A stretch of 64,000 nt of DNA from Bacteroidota bacterium (GTDB lineage Bacteria > Bacteroidota > Bacteroidia > Chitinophagales > Saprospiraceae): assembly GCA_030147525.1 (NCBI GenBank), contig JASBVF010000005.1:1-64000 (forward strand). The letters are read 5' to 3'. Positions 53,387-61,548 of the stretch are shown here, piece by piece. The number at the start of each line of letters is the position of its first letter. The stretch's first letter is position 1. A model generated the notes under the pieces. That model worked only from the letters and a program-made list of their open reading frames with translations, searched no databases and was not told the origin of the DNA. The position numbers were made by a program, and so were the translations under genes.

Positions 53387-54895
53387 ATGCAGCCGGAAAA
53401 GACGAAGAAAGTTGCGGCCATTGCCAACCAGTTCATCCAACACGCAAGGTACAAGCTGACGCCTCGTGAGCAAAAACTCATTTTGTACATGGCAACCCTC
53501 CTCAAACCGGAGGATAGCGATTTTGAAACATACCTCGTCCCTGTTTCGGAAATCGAATACATTCTAAAATCGGATATCACAAAAAAGCATGGCTCATTTT
53601 ACGAGCGGCTGGATGAATTACTGGATAGCATTACGGATAAGAAAATCACTTTTCCCACAGACTTTACGGTGGATGGCGTACGCTTGCGCGGGCACATCAA
53701 CTGGGTGGCAGGAGCCGTACCTAAATATGATGAGAATGGAGTCCTTTGCGTAGAGTTTGGATTTTCACCCCAAATGAAACCTTTTCTTCTAGGGCTTAAA
53801 GAGAAGTTTACACGGTTTGAATTTCTTGAGGTGGCAAAAATGAAGAGTGGTTTTTCGATCCGCATTTACCAGATGTGCAAAGCTTACTACTTTGAAAACA
53901 TCCGACATGGAAGAAATATACTTGCTGCCAGCATCAAGGAATTGAAATTCCGGCTGGGCATTTCTGATAAATATCCCGACTTCCGCAATTTTCGCCGGAA
54001 GGTACTTGACGTAGCCAAAGATGAAATCAATGAGAAAACGCGCCTGATGATCGACTATGATTTTATTAAAAAAGGCAGAAACATTACCGACGTCAGGATT
54101 ATCATCAATGAAAAAACAGACTTCAACCCTGAAGTTGTCGAAGAACGGGCCATTAAAGAAGGTAAAAAACCAAGTGTCCGGACTAATCCTAATACCGATC
54201 TGCAGAAACGAATCGAAAACCTGACGGAAGCTCAGCGTCGCGCTTTTAACACACTGACTGAATATGGAGTAAGCATGGCTTTCGCACTGGATGAAGTCCT
54301 GCCTATTATTAAAGGCAGCGAACTGATCGGGTATGAGGATTTTTTCGTGTTGTTCATGTTGGCATTTTTTGAAAAGAAAACCAGTGCCAAATCTCAAAAA
54401 GAAAAAGTCAAGGCATTTGGAGGCTGGGTCAAAAATCAGCGTTTCGAGGAACCTAATTTATATGCTCAACTTGTGGAGCAGGTCGTCGGTAGGAAAAAAC
54501 GGCTAAAGGATATGGAACGGACCAATCGCGAGCGGGCCAAAAATATAACTGCCGCCGAATTCAGGAAACTGCTGGAAGAGGAAAAGGTCATCGGTAAATC
54601 GCCGGAACCTTCCTTCACCGTGCAGAAAAAAACAGCCTCGCAGGCCAGCCGGATGAACAGGGTAGGGGAGGTGGCCGATTTATTTACTCCACCCAAAAAA
54701 CAGGAGCAGCAGCCAAAACCCAAGCAGGGGTTTGACTTTGACCATTTCAAAAAAGCACATGCGGATGTGTACAAGCGCATTCGCAAGGAGCGGCAGGTTG
54801 CATTTGAAAATTTTAAAACTGCCTCCAACTACAAGCAATTACTTGAAAACAGCGTGCAGGCATACTGTGAGCAGTGGTTCAGAAAACAGCCTTAA
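53387..54895 (+). CDS. Rep_3 (RepB/initiator) family replication protein
   Basis: 502 residues from the ATG at 53387 (MQPEKTKKVAAIANQF); a longer frame from 53231 runs back through the iterons and is rejected. First winged-helix domain: YKLTPREQKLILYMATLLKP, FETYLVPVSEIEYIL. Second: FTRFEFLEVAKMKSGFSIRI and YQMCKAYYF, ELKFRLGISDKYPDFRNFRR. A long C-terminal extension (about 300-502) is charged and helical. It would bind the iterons at 52403-53312 and open the adjacent AT-rich stretch. Divergent from the par operon. Codon and base use are less GC-rich than core genes in the window. Confidence 0.92.
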   Translation: MQPEKTKKVAAIANQFIQHARYKLTPREQKLILYMATLLKPEDSDFETYLVPVSEIEYILKSDITKKHGSFYERLDELLDSITDKKITFPTDFTVDGVRLRGHINWVAGAVPKYDENGVLCVEFGFSPQMKPFLLGLKEKFTRFEFLEVAKMKSGFSIRIYQMCKAYYFENIRHGRNILAASIKELKFRLGISDKYPDFRNFRRKVLDVAKDEINEKTRLMIDYDFIKKGRNITDVRIIINEKTDFNPEVVEERAIKEGKKPSVRTNPNTDLQKRIENLTEAQRRAFNTLTEYGVSMAFALDEVLPIIKGSELIGYEDFFVLFMLAFFEKKTSAKSQKEKVKAFGGWVKNQRFEEPNLYAQLVEQVVGRKKRLKDMERTNRERAKNITAAEFRKLLEEEKVIGKSPEPSFTVQKKTASQASRMNRVGEVADLFTPPKKQEQQPKPKQGFDFDHFKKAHADVYKRIRKERQVAFENFKTASNYKQLLENSVQAYCEQWFRKQP

Positions 54896-54899
54896 TTCC

Positions 54900-55577
54900 A
54901 TGTTTACCATTCTTCACGAAGACAATTATCTATTGGCTGCCGCCAAGCCAGCTGGTTTGCAGGCTGAAAACGATCGCTGGGGAAATCCGTCGATGGAAGG
55001 GCAGGTGACTGCATATCTGAAAAAAAAATACCCCTGGAAAAAACAGTTGATCACCGGTGTCGTCCACCGGCTCGACCGGAAGGTAAGTGGCGTGATGCTG
55101 TTCGCGATTACACCGATGGCTTTGAAGCACCTGGGAATGCAGTTTGAAAAAAGGACGGTGAAGAAAATTTATCTCGCTGTTGTTGAAAATGCCATGCCTG
55201 GCCAAGTGGGCGAACTTAGCCATTGGCTTAAAAAAGATGTAAAAAACAGAAAGGCCGTCATTTCGAATGCTTCGGATAAGCAAGCCCGGCAATGCAGGTT
55301 AAAATATAAGGTCATCGCTGTTTCGCCCGGGAAAAATCTTGTTGAAATAGAACTGCTTACCGGCAGGTATCATCAGATCAGGGCGCAGCTTGGGGCCTGT
55401 GGCTGCCCGATTATTGGCGATCAAAAATATGGCTCCTCCATTGCTACAGGTGATCAGATGATTTGTCTGCATGCCAGGCGCCTGGTGGTTGTGCATCCGA
55501 AAACGAATGAGGAGGTTGAAATTACGGCGCCGCTGCCGGCGTCAAGTTATTGGAAGCCGTGGATAGGGATGGTGTAA
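54900..55577 (+). CDS. RluA family RNA pseudouridine synthase
   Basis: 225 residues with the catalytic HRLDRKVSGVMLFA (Asp nucleophile) near 60 and GRYHQIRAQL near 160. No S4 domain, so the short form. Target position in rRNA/tRNA cannot be stated. It starts 4 bp after rep, so it may be cotranscribed, an unusual neighbour for a plasmid initiator. Confidence 0.92.
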   Translation: MFTILHEDNYLLAAAKPAGLQAENDRWGNPSMEGQVTAYLKKKYPWKKQLITGVVHRLDRKVSGVMLFAITPMALKHLGMQFEKRTVKKIYLAVVENAMPGQVGELSHWLKKDVKNRKAVISNASDKQARQCRLKYKVIAVSPGKNLVEIELLTGRYHQIRAQLGACGCPIIGDQKYGSSIATGDQMICLHARRLVVVHPKTNEEVEITAPLPASSYWKPWIGMV

Positions 55578-55580
55578 TGC

Positions 55581-56093
55581 TTATCCCGGACTTTCAACTT
55601 CCATTTCCCGTGTCCTTTTGATGTTGCTGCTTTCAAGGTACGACATGCATCGGATGGCAAATTTCAGGAATAGTTCTTTCTCTTCACGGCTGAAAGAAGC
55701 AAAAAGCCTGTCATTGGCTTCCTCCCGCAACGCTTCGATAGCGAAAATCAATTGCCTTCCATTTTCTGTTAAGGTTAAAATCCTGCGCCGCCGGTCGGCA
55801 TCGTCTTCGGTTTGGGTAATGAGTTTTTTGTCCGTAAGCGAGTTCAGCAGGTTTGTTATATTCGCTCTGGATACGTTGAAGTGTAAGGCTAGTTCAGAAG
55901 CGAGAATGGGCCGGTTGAGCTGGCGGTTTTGAAAAAAAGGAAGGTTAGGATCTTTGGCCAGGTGCAATAAAATGGTCCATTGCTGAGAGGTAAGGCCATG
56001 TTCCTGCAACAGGGTATCGCCACCTCTTTTAATTTGTTCTGAAAACTCCAGAAGATACTGGAGAATAGTGGCGTCAACGGTTTTTTTTAACAC
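55581..56093 (-). CDS. MarR family transcriptional regulator
   Basis: 170 residues from a GTG (no ATG fits). Winged helix: LTSQQWTILLHLAKDP, ALHFNVSRANITNLLNSLTD as recognition region, and TEDDADRRRRILTLTENGRQ as the wing. Regulates unknown genes, possibly itself through the repeats at 56105-56176. Convergent with the RluA gene. Confidence 0.9.
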   Translation of the reverse strand: MLKKTVDATILQYLLEFSEQIKRGGDTLLQEHGLTSQQWTILLHLAKDPNLPFFQNRQLNRPILASELALHFNVSRANITNLLNSLTDKKLITQTEDDADRRRRILTLTENGRQLIFAIEALREEANDRLFASFSREEKELFLKFAIRCMSYLESSNIKRTREMEVESPG

Positions 56094-56104
56094 GGTTCGG
56101 ATCG

Positions 56105-56176
56105 TTTACTTTGGTAATTAAAGCTGTTTTGCGGCTACTTTGGTTATAACGCCTGACTTTTAACTTTGGTGTTTGC
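56105..56176. promoter_or_regulatory. three ACCAAAGT repeats upstream of the MarR gene
   Basis: CTTTGG cores at 56109, 56138 and 56164 (plus strand TTTACTTTGGTAAT, GCTACTTTGGTTAT, TTAACTTTGGTGTT), 29 and 26 bp apart, in the 180-bp gap before the MarR start. They could be a MarR operator or overlapping -7 boxes. Confidence 0.4.
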
Positions 56177-56273
56177 AGGCTGCCGGTTTGGCGATTAGCA
56201 AATTTAATAAACCATTTATGGATTCCTAATTTCAACCTGTCTTTATGTCTGATGGACAGCACAATCGGGAAGC

Positions 56274-57059
56274 TTATCCCGTTTCTTTCAGGGTATGTAC
56301 CAATTCGATGAGTTGGGCTCGTTTTGCATGGGCAGCTTTGTAACCGATCTCGAAAATTTCTTCAAAATGCCCGCGGTCGAAAGTTCCGAACTTCGCCAGC
56401 TCCTGTGGTGTGATGACGACGTTACACTGGTGGTATTTCTGCACCGCCTGATAGTGTACCGTGAGGTGAAAAACCCGCTCCATGACCTTAAACGTCGAGT
56501 TGATTTCATCAGGGCGGGCGTCTTTCAGTGGGTGCACATCCACGCCGATGATGGCGTCGCACAGACCTGCGACCGGCTCCACGGGAAAGTTATTCAGCGC
56601 ACCCCCGTCAGTGTAGAGGAGTCCGTCGATCTGCACCGGCGAAAACACAACAGGTACGGCTGCCGATGCCAATAAAGTTTCGATCAGCGGACCGTTGGAA
56701 AATGTTTTTACCCTGCCGTGGATGAGGTCGGTAGCAGTGACGAACAATTTCCTTTGAAGCGCTTCAAAATTATCTTCGGGGAAGAATTCCTGAAGGATGG
56801 GGCCGAATTTGTCAGCATCGATGAACCCCGGTTTGCTGGCAGTAAACAGGCCAAGTTTGAATACAGGCGTGTTTTTAAAAAAATTAAAAATGTGCTCAAT
56901 GGAATGTCCGGCTGCATAAAAAGCACCCACCAGTGCACCAGCGCTTGTACCTGACAAGACAACGGGATCGATACCAATTTCTTTTAAAACCTGCAGCACA
57001 CCGAGGTGAGCGACCCCTCGTACGCCACCGCCGGAGAGGACGAGGCCGATGTTTTTCAT
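56274..57059 (-). CDS. patatin-like phospholipase (RssA-type)
   Basis: 261 residues: glycine-rich oxyanion loop LSGGGVRGVAHLG at the start, nucleophile elbow GTSAGALVGA near 41 and the Asp of the dyad in DGGALNNFP near 151. A soluble Ser/Asp hydrolase of the RssA group. Possibly cotranscribed with the KilA-N gene upstream. Single-domain; no toxin-like features. Confidence 0.92.
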   Translation of the reverse strand: MKNIGLVLSGGGVRGVAHLGVLQVLKEIGIDPVVLSGTSAGALVGAFYAAGHSIEHIFNFFKNTPVFKLGLFTASKPGFIDADKFGPILQEFFPEDNFEALQRKLFVTATDLIHGRVKTFSNGPLIETLLASAAVPVVFSPVQIDGLLYTDGGALNNFPVEPVAGLCDAIIGVDVHPLKDARPDEINSTFKVMERVFHLTVHYQAVQKYHQCNVVITPQELAKFGTFDRGHFEEIFEIGYKAAHAKRAQLIELVHTLKETG

Positions 57060-57117
57060 GGTTAAATTGATTTTTTACTTTGTTTTCAATGTCTTGGCAT
57101 TTCGGAATTTTACGATG

Positions 57118-57948
57118 TCATTTTAGTTTTTTTAATTTTTCCGAGGCCCTCGACGCTTCCAGGATTTCGATTTCACGAGCAGCGCGTTGAGATAGACTTG
57201 CAAAGCGTTCCTCCCTTGTAAAACCCATGTTTATCAAAGTTGCATTGGTACTTTCCATATTGGCCAGCACTTGCAGTTGAACCTCGGTTGCAGTATCCCG
57301 GATGTTTCCATTGGTCTCCGGGTTTGCCTCCCGCCATTGTCTGGCAGTCATACCGAACACAGCCATGTTCAAAAGGTCAGCTTCGCTGGCGAAGTGTAAT
57401 CCTTCCTGTTTGGTATTCCAGTCAAGCAGCGGTACCAGATTCTCTCGTACGGCGTCCGTATGGATGGGGTAATTGGCTTTGGCCAATTCCCGGCGCAGGT
57501 TCCAGGTGAGGCCTTTGCGGTCGGCTTCATCCATTTTTAGCCGTTCAAATTCCTGGATAAAATAAACCTGAAATTCGGGGCTGATCCAATAGCAAAAATT
57601 CAGCGCAATATGTTGGTGGGCGTAAGTTCCACCATAGCGGCCAGACTTGGAAGTAAGGCCAATGGCTCCTGTCTCTTCGATGTACCTTTGGGGGGTAATG
57701 TCCAGACGGCTGTCATCGGCCTGTTCTTTAAAGTTACGCATTTGCATAACTTTAAAACCGGGGTTGTACTGTTGTTCCCAGGTTTCCAGGAATCGCAGGG
57801 TACTTCTGTTGCGAAGCCAGTCAATGATGATGAGACCGGCCTTCCTTTCGGACTGTTTGGCAATGTCAGTCAGGGAGATAAAATCACCGAAGTCGTTTTT
57901 CTCTATTGAAATAGACAGCCCCTCAACATTGATTTTCTGTTTGCTCAT
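57118..57948 (-). CDS. KilA-N domain protein
   Basis: 276 residues. The N-terminal KilA-N DNA-binding domain includes GDFISLTDIAKQSERKAGLI, then IDWLRNRSTLRFLETWE, ending near SPEFQVYFIQEFERLK (about 135). The C-terminal half is helical with a DUF-like segment (EADLLNMAVFGMTARQWRE). KilA-N proteins are found in phages and scattered in bacterial genomes as domesticated or regulator genes. It lies near the plasmid-type block and may be a mobile-element relic. No target known. Confidence 0.88.
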   Translation of the reverse strand: MSKQKINVEGLSISIEKNDFGDFISLTDIAKQSERKAGLIIIDWLRNRSTLRFLETWEQQYNPGFKVMQMRNFKEQADDSRLDITPQRYIEETGAIGLTSKSGRYGGTYAHQHIALNFCYWISPEFQVYFIQEFERLKMDEADRKGLTWNLRRELAKANYPIHTDAVRENLVPLLDWNTKQEGLHFASEADLLNMAVFGMTARQWREANPETNGNIRDTATEVQLQVLANMESTNATLINMGFTREERFASLSQRAAREIEILEASRASEKLKKLK

Positions 57949-58043
57949 TGATTGAATAATTTACACTGGGTATTGCGTAAGCCCGGCGAGGCTGCAAAAT
58001 TAGCAGTTTCGGGCCACTTCCGTCACGTCCGGCGATTTTAAAC

Positions 58044-58748
58044 TCACCTCCTCACCCGCACGGTATCCCCGTTCACCGAGTATTTCAGGCCGGCCTTGCT
58101 GCAAACAGCGGCCAGTGCCCGATCCAGATTTTTATGGTCAAATTTTCCAGTGAAATTCCCGTTCAGGCTATCTGCTTCGACGACGACTTTGCTGTATTGC
58201 CGGCCTATTTCACCCAAAACCCTCGATAGCGGCGCATCGCGAAAAACGCTCTGCCCGTTGAACCAGGCCGGCGAGTAACTAAGCCCCCGCCGCTCCTGCA
58301 TCCAGCCGTTTTGCACACTGACCTGCTCACTGTTGGCCAGCAGCACCTTCTCCGAACTTTCGGGGCTGATGACCTGCACGCGGCCTTTCACGCACTGCAC
58401 TTCCAGCAGTTCGCCGCGTGCGTACACATTGAAGTTTCCGTACACAGCTTCCAGCTGACCCTGTTGCGTTTTGATGAAAAAACGCTTGTTTTTAGGTACT
58501 TTGAAAAACGCCTCGCCGTCCAGTTCCATCTCCGGTTTCACGTTCCAGGTGCTGGATGAAAATGCCAGGCTCGACTGCGCATTGAGGATGACATCGGCCC
58601 CGTTGGGCAGTTTCACCTCCCGCTGTTCGCCGGTTTGGCTGATGACGGTTTGCTCTGCAGCTTTGCCGCAACCGCTAGTGATGGCCATGCCCAGCAGAAA
58701 CACCACTCCAGGCAGGTATTTTGACAAAAAATGAGGTTGAAATTTCAT
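58044..58748 (-). CDS. FecR family protein (anti-sigma-like, DUF4974)
   Basis: 234 residues from the ATG at 58748. The N-terminal membrane segment carries a lipobox-like SGC (LLGMAITSGC), unlike normal FecR, whose N-terminus binds the sigma factor in the cytosol. FecR core: LPNGADVILNAQSSLAFSS, VKGRVQVI; C-terminal DUF4974 part: DAPLSRVLGEIGRQYSKVVV. Without the cytosolic anti-sigma part it cannot act as a classical anti-sigma; this fits the decayed sigma and receptor genes upstream. Confidence 0.88.
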   Translation of the reverse strand: MKFQPHFLSKYLPGVVFLLGMAITSGCGKAAEQTVISQTGEQREVKLPNGADVILNAQSSLAFSSSTWNVKPEMELDGEAFFKVPKNKRFFIKTQQGQLEAVYGNFNVYARGELLEVQCVKGRVQVISPESSEKVLLANSEQVSVQNGWMQERRGLSYSPAWFNGQSVFRDAPLSRVLGEIGRQYSKVVVEADSLNGNFTGKFDHKNLDRALAAVCSKAGLKYSVNGDTVRVRR

Positions 58749-58919
58749 TTGAAAAGTGGTTTGTCCGGGCAAATTTAGTCCAATCGCTGATCAACCGTTA
58801 CCCATCCCTGCTTTTACCATTGCGGCAGGATGAAAAAACTCGGTGTCATCCCTGCCGATCTTGTGGAGTTTGTAGGTGGTTTGCGGCTCTTCGGGGGGCG
58901 GTGTTTCCAGTAAAAATCC

Positions 58920-59231
58920 TTATCCAAGCAGGTTGCGGCGGTTGTAGAGGTTATGGATAGAGAGGCCGATTTTGCCGCTGTTCCCGCGCTTTTCCCACTT
59001 GTAATTGACGCTCATGTCGAGCCGGACGATACCGGGCAGCTTTCAGGTTTTTTAAAATCCAAAGCCCAGATGAGGCTGTCCGCCGTGCAGTCATTGCAGG
59101 GCACCTGCACGGCGATGGGCACTGAGTAGGGTGTGCCGCTGCTCAGGTGAAGGTTGGCGGCGAGCCCCCATTTTTTGAGTGAAATCATGTTCACAAAATT
59201 CAAACGGTGGCGGTGGAGTTCCTGCGTTTCA
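58920..59231 (-). pseudogene. C-terminal remnant of a TonB-dependent receptor
   Basis: Minus-strand frames give RLNFVNMISLKKWGLAANLH and LSSGTPYSVPIAVQVPCNDC, then, after a one-base frame change near 59038, LPGIVRLDMSVNYKWEKRGN, GKIGLSIHNLYNRRNLLG and a stop. These are the last beta-strands of an outer membrane receptor. Plug and most of the barrel are gone. Confidence 0.75.
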
Positions 59232-59261
59232 AGCTGGAAGTGGGGGGGTGGTTTCCACCTC

Positions 59262-59541
59262 CTACGGCGCCTGCCGCTGGAAGCGGAGGACGACCAGTTC
59301 GTGCTTTTTTTCATCCAAAAAAGATTGCCGGCCACGGTGAAGAGGAAGCCCTTCGCCCGCTCGAACGGCACCTTGGCGCAGTCCCGCCAAAGGCGGAGGA
59401 AAGCCTCCTTGGCAGGTCTTCGGCCTCGCCGGCAGTGGCACCTATGTACAGCAGGAAGTTGCGCACGTGGCGGGCGTGGGCGAGGAAGAGTTCCTGAAAG
59501 GCAGCTTTCTGGCAGACATCTTTTTTGAGTGATGAGTCCAT
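59262..59541 (-). pseudogene. decayed ECF sigma factor (region 2 only)
   Basis: Starts MDSSLKKDVCQKAAFQELFL with HARHVRNFLLYIGATAGEAE; after one frame change near 59412 reads AKEAFLRLWRDCAKVPFERA; after another in the T run near 59318 reads LDEKKHELVVLRFQRQAP and stops. This is sigma region 2 with single-base deletions; region 4 is missing and the sequence runs into the receptor remnant. The usual sigma-FecR-receptor set has thus collapsed. Confidence 0.75.
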
Positions 59542-59731
59542 GAGGCAAAGGTACAATTGTAGTCGTAAGATATACTTTCATGGTTGTTTTGCTTGCGGCG
59601 TGCAGGTCTTCCGGTTACCTTGCGCTATAAATTTTTACCTGCCTGAAGGTTTTTTCAATCATCCCGGTAGGGTTTTTTCATTGCACTTCGTTGTTTCACC
59701 ACAAATACAATTCAACAATCCAACCATCCGT

Positions 59732-61456
59732 ATGACAGTCTCCACACTTAACCGCAGATCATTTTTTCAAAAATTCCGTAACGCCGGGACAGAGGAACGG
59801 CAGGGCATTTTTGGAAAAGTGAAACCCCTGCTTCCGCCCGGCGGGCAGGAACTCCCGCCAGTGCCGCCGCCCACCACCACCGTCACGCTCAACGGTGGGT
59901 TGAACCCCTACGCTGGTCCCTGGGATTACGAGCATGCAGCCCACTTGCTGCGCCGCACCACGTTCGGGGTGAAGCGGGCTGACCTCCAACTGCTGCTTTC
60001 GATGAGCATGAGCGAGGCGGTGGATCATATTTTAAACGTACCCGCCACACCGCCGGAGCCACCGGTGAATAACTACAACAACGACGATTACACGGATCCC
60101 GTCGTTCCGCCTGGGGAAGTGTGGGTGGAGGCAGCCTTTGACGAGGACGGCGAAGCTTACCGCATCGAGAGCTTCAGGGGCTGGTGGCTGAACCTGATGC
60201 TGACGCAAGAGGCGAGCATTCTGGAGCGCATGACGCTGTTCTGGCACAACCACTTCGCCACCCAGACGGAGTCGGTTTTTTATGGTAAAACCAATTACCG
60301 CCACAACGTGAAACTGCGGGAGCATGCGCTCGGTAATTTCAAAGAACTGACCAAGGTCGTGACGCTCGACCCGATGATGCTGTTTTACCTCAACGGCTTC
60401 CTCAACACCGTCCAGGCGCCTGACGAAAATTATGCCCGGGAGTTGCAGGAACTTTTTACCATCGGGAAAGATAACCCCGACCACTACACCGAGGATGATG
60501 TCGTCGCTGCTGCCAGGGTACTCACCGGTTGGCGGGCGAGTTTCAGCCAGAGTCTTTCTTTCTTTCAGCCGTTTTATCATGACTTCGGGGTGAAGCAATT
60601 TTCCGCATTTTACAACAACACCGTCATCCCCGGCGGGCCTGATGGTGAGACGGAACTGGATGCGCTGCTGGATATGATTTTTGCCCAAAACGAGGTGGCG
60701 GAGTTCGTTTGCCGTAAAATTTACCGCTGGTTCATCTACTATCACATCGATGAAACGACCGAGCAAAACGTCATTCAGCCGCTGGCGCAGATCTTCCGGG
60801 ACAACAACTACGAGGTCAAACCCGTGCTGGAAACGCTGCTGAAAAGCGAGCATTTTTTCGACGCCGTGAACAAGGGTTGTTTCATCAAAACCCCCGTGGA
60901 CATTGTGATCGGCACACTTCGGACGTTTGACCTGACCATCCCCGGCAGCACGCTCTGGGATGATTTTCAGTTGAAATATTACCTCACGTATTTTCTCTAT
61001 AACATGCAAATGCTGCCCGGTGATCCGCCCAACGTGGCAGGCTGGCAGGCCTTCCGCCAGTCGCCGCAGTACTACCGCATGTGGATTAACAGCGACACGG
61101 CCCGCAACCGGAATTTTTACACCGACATCCTCTCCACGTACTACCTCGAAACGGACAACGACCAATTGAGGATCGACCCCATCGCCTTCGTCAGCACTTT
61201 CGATGATCCCGGCAACCCGGTCACCCTCATCGACGACCTGACGAAACTGTTGTTGCCGCAACCCATTTCACCGGCGAAGAAAACCCTGCTGAAAAGTATC
61301 CTCCTCTCAGGCCTGCCCAGCGACAGCTACTGGACCGTCGCCTGGTTCGATTACCTTAACGACCCCGGCGACCCGATGGCCTTCGAGGTCGTCAACGTCC
61401 GTTTGACCATTTTGATGAAATATATTTTGAGCTTGCCGGAATACCAGTTGGCTTGA
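59732..61456 (+). CDS. DUF1800 family protein
   Basis: 574 residues. An N-terminal twin-Arg-like RRSFFQKF is followed by a proline-rich lead and the family core: AAHLLRRTTFGVKRADLQLL near 74, MTLFWHNHFATQT near 167, ENYARELQELFTIG near 233 and VLTGWRASFS near 260. The family is always found with DUF1501 genes; function unknown, perhaps an exported cell-surface or matrix protein. 91 bp before the DUF1501 gene, separated by a word repeat. Confidence 0.9.
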   Translation: MTVSTLNRRSFFQKFRNAGTEERQGIFGKVKPLLPPGGQELPPVPPPTTTVTLNGGLNPYAGPWDYEHAAHLLRRTTFGVKRADLQLLLSMSMSEAVDHILNVPATPPEPPVNNYNNDDYTDPVVPPGEVWVEAAFDEDGEAYRIESFRGWWLNLMLTQEASILERMTLFWHNHFATQTESVFYGKTNYRHNVKLREHALGNFKELTKVVTLDPMMLFYLNGFLNTVQAPDENYARELQELFTIGKDNPDHYTEDDVVAAARVLTGWRASFSQSLSFFQPFYHDFGVKQFSAFYNNTVIPGGPDGETELDALLDMIFAQNEVAEFVCRKIYRWFIYYHIDETTEQNVIQPLAQIFRDNNYEVKPVLETLLKSEHFFDAVNKGCFIKTPVDIVIGTLRTFDLTIPGSTLWDDFQLKYYLTYFLYNMQMLPGDPPNVAGWQAFRQSPQYYRMWINSDTARNRNFYTDILSTYYLETDNDQLRIDPIAFVSTFDDPGNPVTLIDDLTKLLLPQPISPAKKTLLKSILLSGLPSDSYWTVAWFDYLNDPGDPMAFEVVNVRLTILMKYILSLPEYQLA

Positions 61457-61548
61457 CAATGAGAGAATGATTGAATGATGAAATGAGTGAATTATTCCGC
61501 TCATCAACATTCTATCATTCTCTCCTTCCATCATTCAATCATTGACAA
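61455..61548. repeat. word-like inverted repeat, TCATTCAATCATT vocabulary
   Basis: CAATGAGAGAATGATTGAATG words, apex around TTCCGCTC, then ATTCTCTCCTTCCATCATTC and AATCATTGACAATG. It lies between the DUF1800 and DUF1501 genes; the last word runs into the DUF1501 start codon. Confidence 0.82.
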
